This document shows, in pieces, positions 32,307-34,285 of a stretch of DNA of 34,285 nucleotides. The DNA lies in assembly GCA_947632355.1 (NCBI GenBank), contig CANROY010000006.1, positions 1-34,285 of the forward strand, given 5' to 3'. The translations under genes were made by a program, and so were the position numbers. Each line of letters opens with the position of its first letter. Within the stretch, counting starts at the first letter, position 1. The notes beneath the pieces were generated by a model. That model ran no database searches. It saw only the letters and a list, made by a program, of their open reading frames with translations, and was not told where the DNA came from. This DNA is from an uncultured Bacilli bacterium. Lineage in GTDB: Bacteria > Bacillota_I > Bacilli_A > RF39 > UBA660.

Positions 32307-32331
32307 TTACTCTTTAAAGGGTAATTTTTTT
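32305..32331 (+). terminator. terminator after the Lys/Thr-rich membrane protein gene
   Basis: AATTACTC pairs with GGGTAATT (one G-T pair) around CTTTAAAG, followed by a T-run to 32331. It overlaps the stop codon. Confidence 0.75.
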
Positions 32332-32358
32332 GTATATTTTTTTATTCTTTTGTATATT
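32330..32358 (+). promoter_or_regulatory. promoter of the Hsp20 gene
   Basis: TTGTAT (32330-32335), 17 bases, TATATT (32353-32358). The string TTTTGTATATT occurs twice here, covering the -35 and the -10, and might be a direct-repeat regulator site. No CIRCE or CtsR-type operator is visible. Confidence 0.5.
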
Positions 32359-32381
32359 CTAATAAAAGAAAGGATGGTTTT

Positions 32382-32780
32382 ATGTTCCCTAAAAATTATT
32401 CTTTATTTGATGATTTCTTTACCGATTCTTTTTTTCATTCTCCTAATAAAATCATGAAAGCAGATATTGAAGAAAAAGAAAATCAATATAGAATTACTAT
32501 CGATTTACCGGGATTTTCGAAAGAAGAAATTAAAATTTCTTTAGAGAAGGGTTATTTAATGATAATAGCATCGAAAAAGGAACAAAAAGAAGAAAAAGAA
32601 AAAAATCATTATGTCAAACAAGAACGTTATTATGGAGAATGTTCTAGAAGTTTCTTTATAGGAGAAAACGTAAAAGAAGAGGAGATTAAAGCTAGTTTAG
32701 AGCAGGGCTTACTACAAATTACAATTCCTAAAAAAGCCCAAGAAAAATTAAGTACAAGAAACTATATTCCGATTGATTAA
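32382..32780 (+). CDS. Hsp20/alpha-crystallin small heat-shock protein
   Basis: The 132-residue protein has a short Phe-rich N-terminus (LFDDFFTDSFF) and an alpha-crystallin domain (about 27-120). The domain includes YRITIDLPGFSKEEIKISLE, YYGECSRSFFIGENVKEEEI and the A-x-x-x-x-G-L-L signature (ASLEQGLLQITIPK). It is an ATP-independent holdase. AAAGGATGG precedes the ATG. The domain is of normal length. Confidence 0.92.
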   Translation: MFPKNYSLFDDFFTDSFFHSPNKIMKADIEEKENQYRITIDLPGFSKEEIKISLEKGYLMIIASKKEQKEEKEKNHYVKQERYYGECSRSFFIGENVKEEEIKASLEQGLLQITIPKKAQEKLSTRNYIPID

Positions 32781-32783
32781 GAA

Positions 32784-32811
32784 AAATAGCTAAAAACTAG
32801 TTATTTTTTTT
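32784..32811 (+). terminator. terminator after the Hsp20 gene
   Basis: AAATAGCT (32784-32791) pairs with AGTTATTT (32799-32806), with one G-T pair, then Ts to 32811. Confidence 0.72.
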
Positions 32812-32869
32812 CTTTTCTAAATAAAATATGATATGATTATACTGTTAGAATGATAGGAAAGGGATTACG

Positions 32870-34162
32870 ATGCAAGATTATAAAAAGGGACGTCTTATTT
32901 TTTTGATTACAAGTTTTTTATTACCAATATTTTTAGTATTTTGCATTATCGGATTTCATAGTCACAAACTTATACTTACGTGGATCCATTACGTTTTGTT
33001 TTTACTATGTTTTGTTACAATCTCTTTATGGATTCTAAGTATTGTTATTTTAGTAAAAAATAAAAAGATAAAAAAGAAAGTTAAATTTTCTAAAAAGAAA
33101 AAGATTATTTTAAGTATTCTAGTTAGTGTAGAAGTAATTGGAGCAACATCTTTTTTAATTCTTATGTATGGACCTTGGAAAAATTTTCGTGAATGGTTAA
33201 TTTCTTCTGCAATGACCACAATGAATCATCGTTATCTTGCTACTTGGTTTTATAGCGAAGAAGAAATAGTTAAAGTTTTAGAGGCTAATAAAATCATTGA
33301 AATTGATGAAGAAACCAATCCAAAATTAATTGAAATACGTAAAAATTTTAATAAAGAGTCTTATGAAAATGAATATGAAAAACAAATTTTTACTGTTGAT
33401 GATATTTATGCTCCTTATAAAATTATTCCGATATCCGGTAAAAACTATGAAGGGTATATGGCTATTGTATATGACCCTTCTAGAGTCAAAGTAGGAACCA
33501 CTCAATACTTAGAAAAAAGAGGTGAATACGTAACAGAGATGGCTGCTCATTCTAATGCTTTACTTGCTGTCAATGGTGGAGGATTTTCTGATCCTTTTCA
33601 AAAAGGAACAGGAGGCTCTCCAGAAGGTGTTTTAATACAAAATGGTAAAGTTCTATCGGATAAATCTTTTGATCGTTCTGGAGGTTTAATTGGTTTTACA
33701 GAGGATCATAAACTAATTTTAGGAAAAATGACTGCTAAAGAAGCCAAAGAAAAAAAGGTAAGGGATGCAGTTTCTTTTGGACCTTTCTTAATTGTCAATG
33801 GTCAAAAAAGTATTATAAAAGGAAATGGTGGTTGGGGAAATGCTCCAAGAACAGCAATTGGTCAAAGACAAGATGGTATAGTTTTACTTTTAGTACTTGA
33901 TGGTAGAAAGGTAAGTGTACCGGGTGCTACGATGCTTGATTTAACCAATGTTTTAGCAAATTATGGTGCTTATAACGCTGCAAACTTGGATGGTGGAACT
34001 TCAACGGTTATGGTATTACCACAAGAAGATGCAAAGAACTATATTACGGAAAAAGAAATGAAGAGTCATTGTTTAAAGAATTATTGCTATATTAACGATA
34101 TTGTAAACGGAAGTGGTGCTCATGTGACACGACCTGTTGTAAGTTCTATTATTGTCAAATAA
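32870..34162 (+). CDS. membrane-anchored phosphodiester glycosidase (NAGPA-domain) protein
   Basis: The 430-residue protein has three N-terminal helices (about 8-27, 34-60 and 80-105), then an extracellular NAGPA-type domain. The domain contains ISGKNYEGYMAIVYDPSRVKV, LLAVNGGGFSDP, NAPRTAIGQRQDGIVLLLV and NLDGGTSTVMV, the usual N-G-G-x-F / P-R-T-A-I-G / L-D-G-G-x-S sequence of the family. Related proteins remove or process sugar-phosphate links on exopolysaccharide or teichoic acid. It has AAAGGGATT as binding site, a weak upstream -10 (TATACT, 32838), and a strong terminator after it. Confidence 0.88.
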   Translation: MQDYKKGRLIFLITSFLLPIFLVFCIIGFHSHKLILTWIHYVLFLLCFVTISLWILSIVILVKNKKIKKKVKFSKKKKIILSILVSVEVIGATSFLILMYGPWKNFREWLISSAMTTMNHRYLATWFYSEEEIVKVLEANKIIEIDEETNPKLIEIRKNFNKESYENEYEKQIFTVDDIYAPYKIIPISGKNYEGYMAIVYDPSRVKVGTTQYLEKRGEYVTEMAAHSNALLAVNGGGFSDPFQKGTGGSPEGVLIQNGKVLSDKSFDRSGGLIGFTEDHKLILGKMTAKEAKEKKVRDAVSFGPFLIVNGQKSIIKGNGGWGNAPRTAIGQRQDGIVLLLVLDGRKVSVPGATMLDLTNVLANYGAYNAANLDGGTSTVMVLPQEDAKNYITEKEMKSHCLKNYCYINDIVNGSGAHVTRPVVSSIIVK

Positions 34163-34184
34163 AGTATTTTATGATAGACTAATA

Positions 34185-34210
34185 GTGTTACGAAAAAAGT
34201 AACACTTTTT
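34185..34210 (+). terminator. terminator between the NAGPA gene and tRNA-Glu
   Basis: AGTGTTAC (34185-34192) pairs perfectly with GTAACACT (34199-34206), followed by Ts to 34210. Confidence 0.85.
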
Positions 34211-34213
34211 CTT

Positions 34214-34285
34214 GGCCTGTTGGTGAAGGGGTTTAACACGCCACCCTCTCAAGGTGGTATTCACGGGTTCGAAACCCGTACAGGC
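34214..34285 (+). tRNA. tRNA-Glu (anticodon CTC), 3' end cut by window
   Basis: The cloverleaf fits by eye. The acceptor GGCCTGT (34214-34220) pairs with ACAGGC, its last base lying outside the window. The D-stem is GTG/CAC, the anticodon stem CCACC/GGTGG and the loop CTCTCAA, which gives anticodon CTC (Glu, codon GAG). The T-arm is ACGGG-TTCGAAA-CCCGT. The terminator just upstream isolates it from the NAGPA gene, so a separate promoter must lie within or before that terminator, or the gene is transcribed by read-through. Confidence 0.9.

Overview
The window comes from a very AT-rich, low-GC, Gram-positive-type (monoderm) bacterium, most like an uncultured gut Bacilli/Mollicute-related lineage such as RF39. 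This placement is inferred from composition and gene style, not from a search. The code is the standard bacterial one: TGA ends genes (for example the ATGA overlaps at 1244 and 18956) and Trp is TGG. Every gene I support is on the + strand. Promoters are mostly TTGnnn-N17-TAtaaT and leaders are short.

Region 1 (1-390) is the 3' end of a Rpn/PD-(D/E)XK nuclease-family gene. Region 2 (430-10793) is one long transcription unit. It starts with two secreted surface proteins, the larger with a thioester-like (C69/Q113) N-terminal domain. A Tad/type IVc-pilus-like machine follows: a TadE-like protein, CpaB/SAF protein, CpaF/TadA ATPase, two TadB/TadC-like F proteins, two near-identical small pilin candidates with their own strong promoter, two TadE/F-like paralogues, and a TadZ/CpaE-like protein with a degenerate P-loop. 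A 10-bp terminator closes the unit.

Region 3 (10794-11953) is an ORF6N-domain gene. Its leader holds two tandem copies of a palindrome-rich unit that echoes part of the gene's own coding sequence.

Region 4 (11992-26074) is a type IV secretion (VirB/D4) set. It has a VirB2-like two-TM protein, a monocistronic surface protein, two secreted ectodomain proteins ending in the same two-TM VirB2-like module, VirB6, VirB3/PrgI, a two-gene VirB4, a membrane-anchored SpoIID-like/glucosaminidase-like/C39 peptidase-like cell-wall protein, a membrane protein and VirD4. No relaxase and no prepilin peptidase is present in the window. The 23-bp promoter-proximal motif before the VirB2-like gene is repeated (20/23) before virD4.

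Region 5 (26126-34285) is ordinary chromosomal content: a 48-aa ORF, rhodanese, a DedA/TVP38-type membrane protein, RmuC, a cyclophilin lipoprotein, GluRS, a Lys/Thr-rich membrane protein, Hsp20, a phosphodiester glycosidase, and tRNA-Glu(CTC), cut by the window end.

The most unusual content is a Tad-like pilus locus placed beside a T4SS locus, with shared small-protein architecture and surface adhesin candidates. This suggests one composite envelope machine, or two co-inherited ones, for attachment plus transfer or secretion. That functional coupling is inference.
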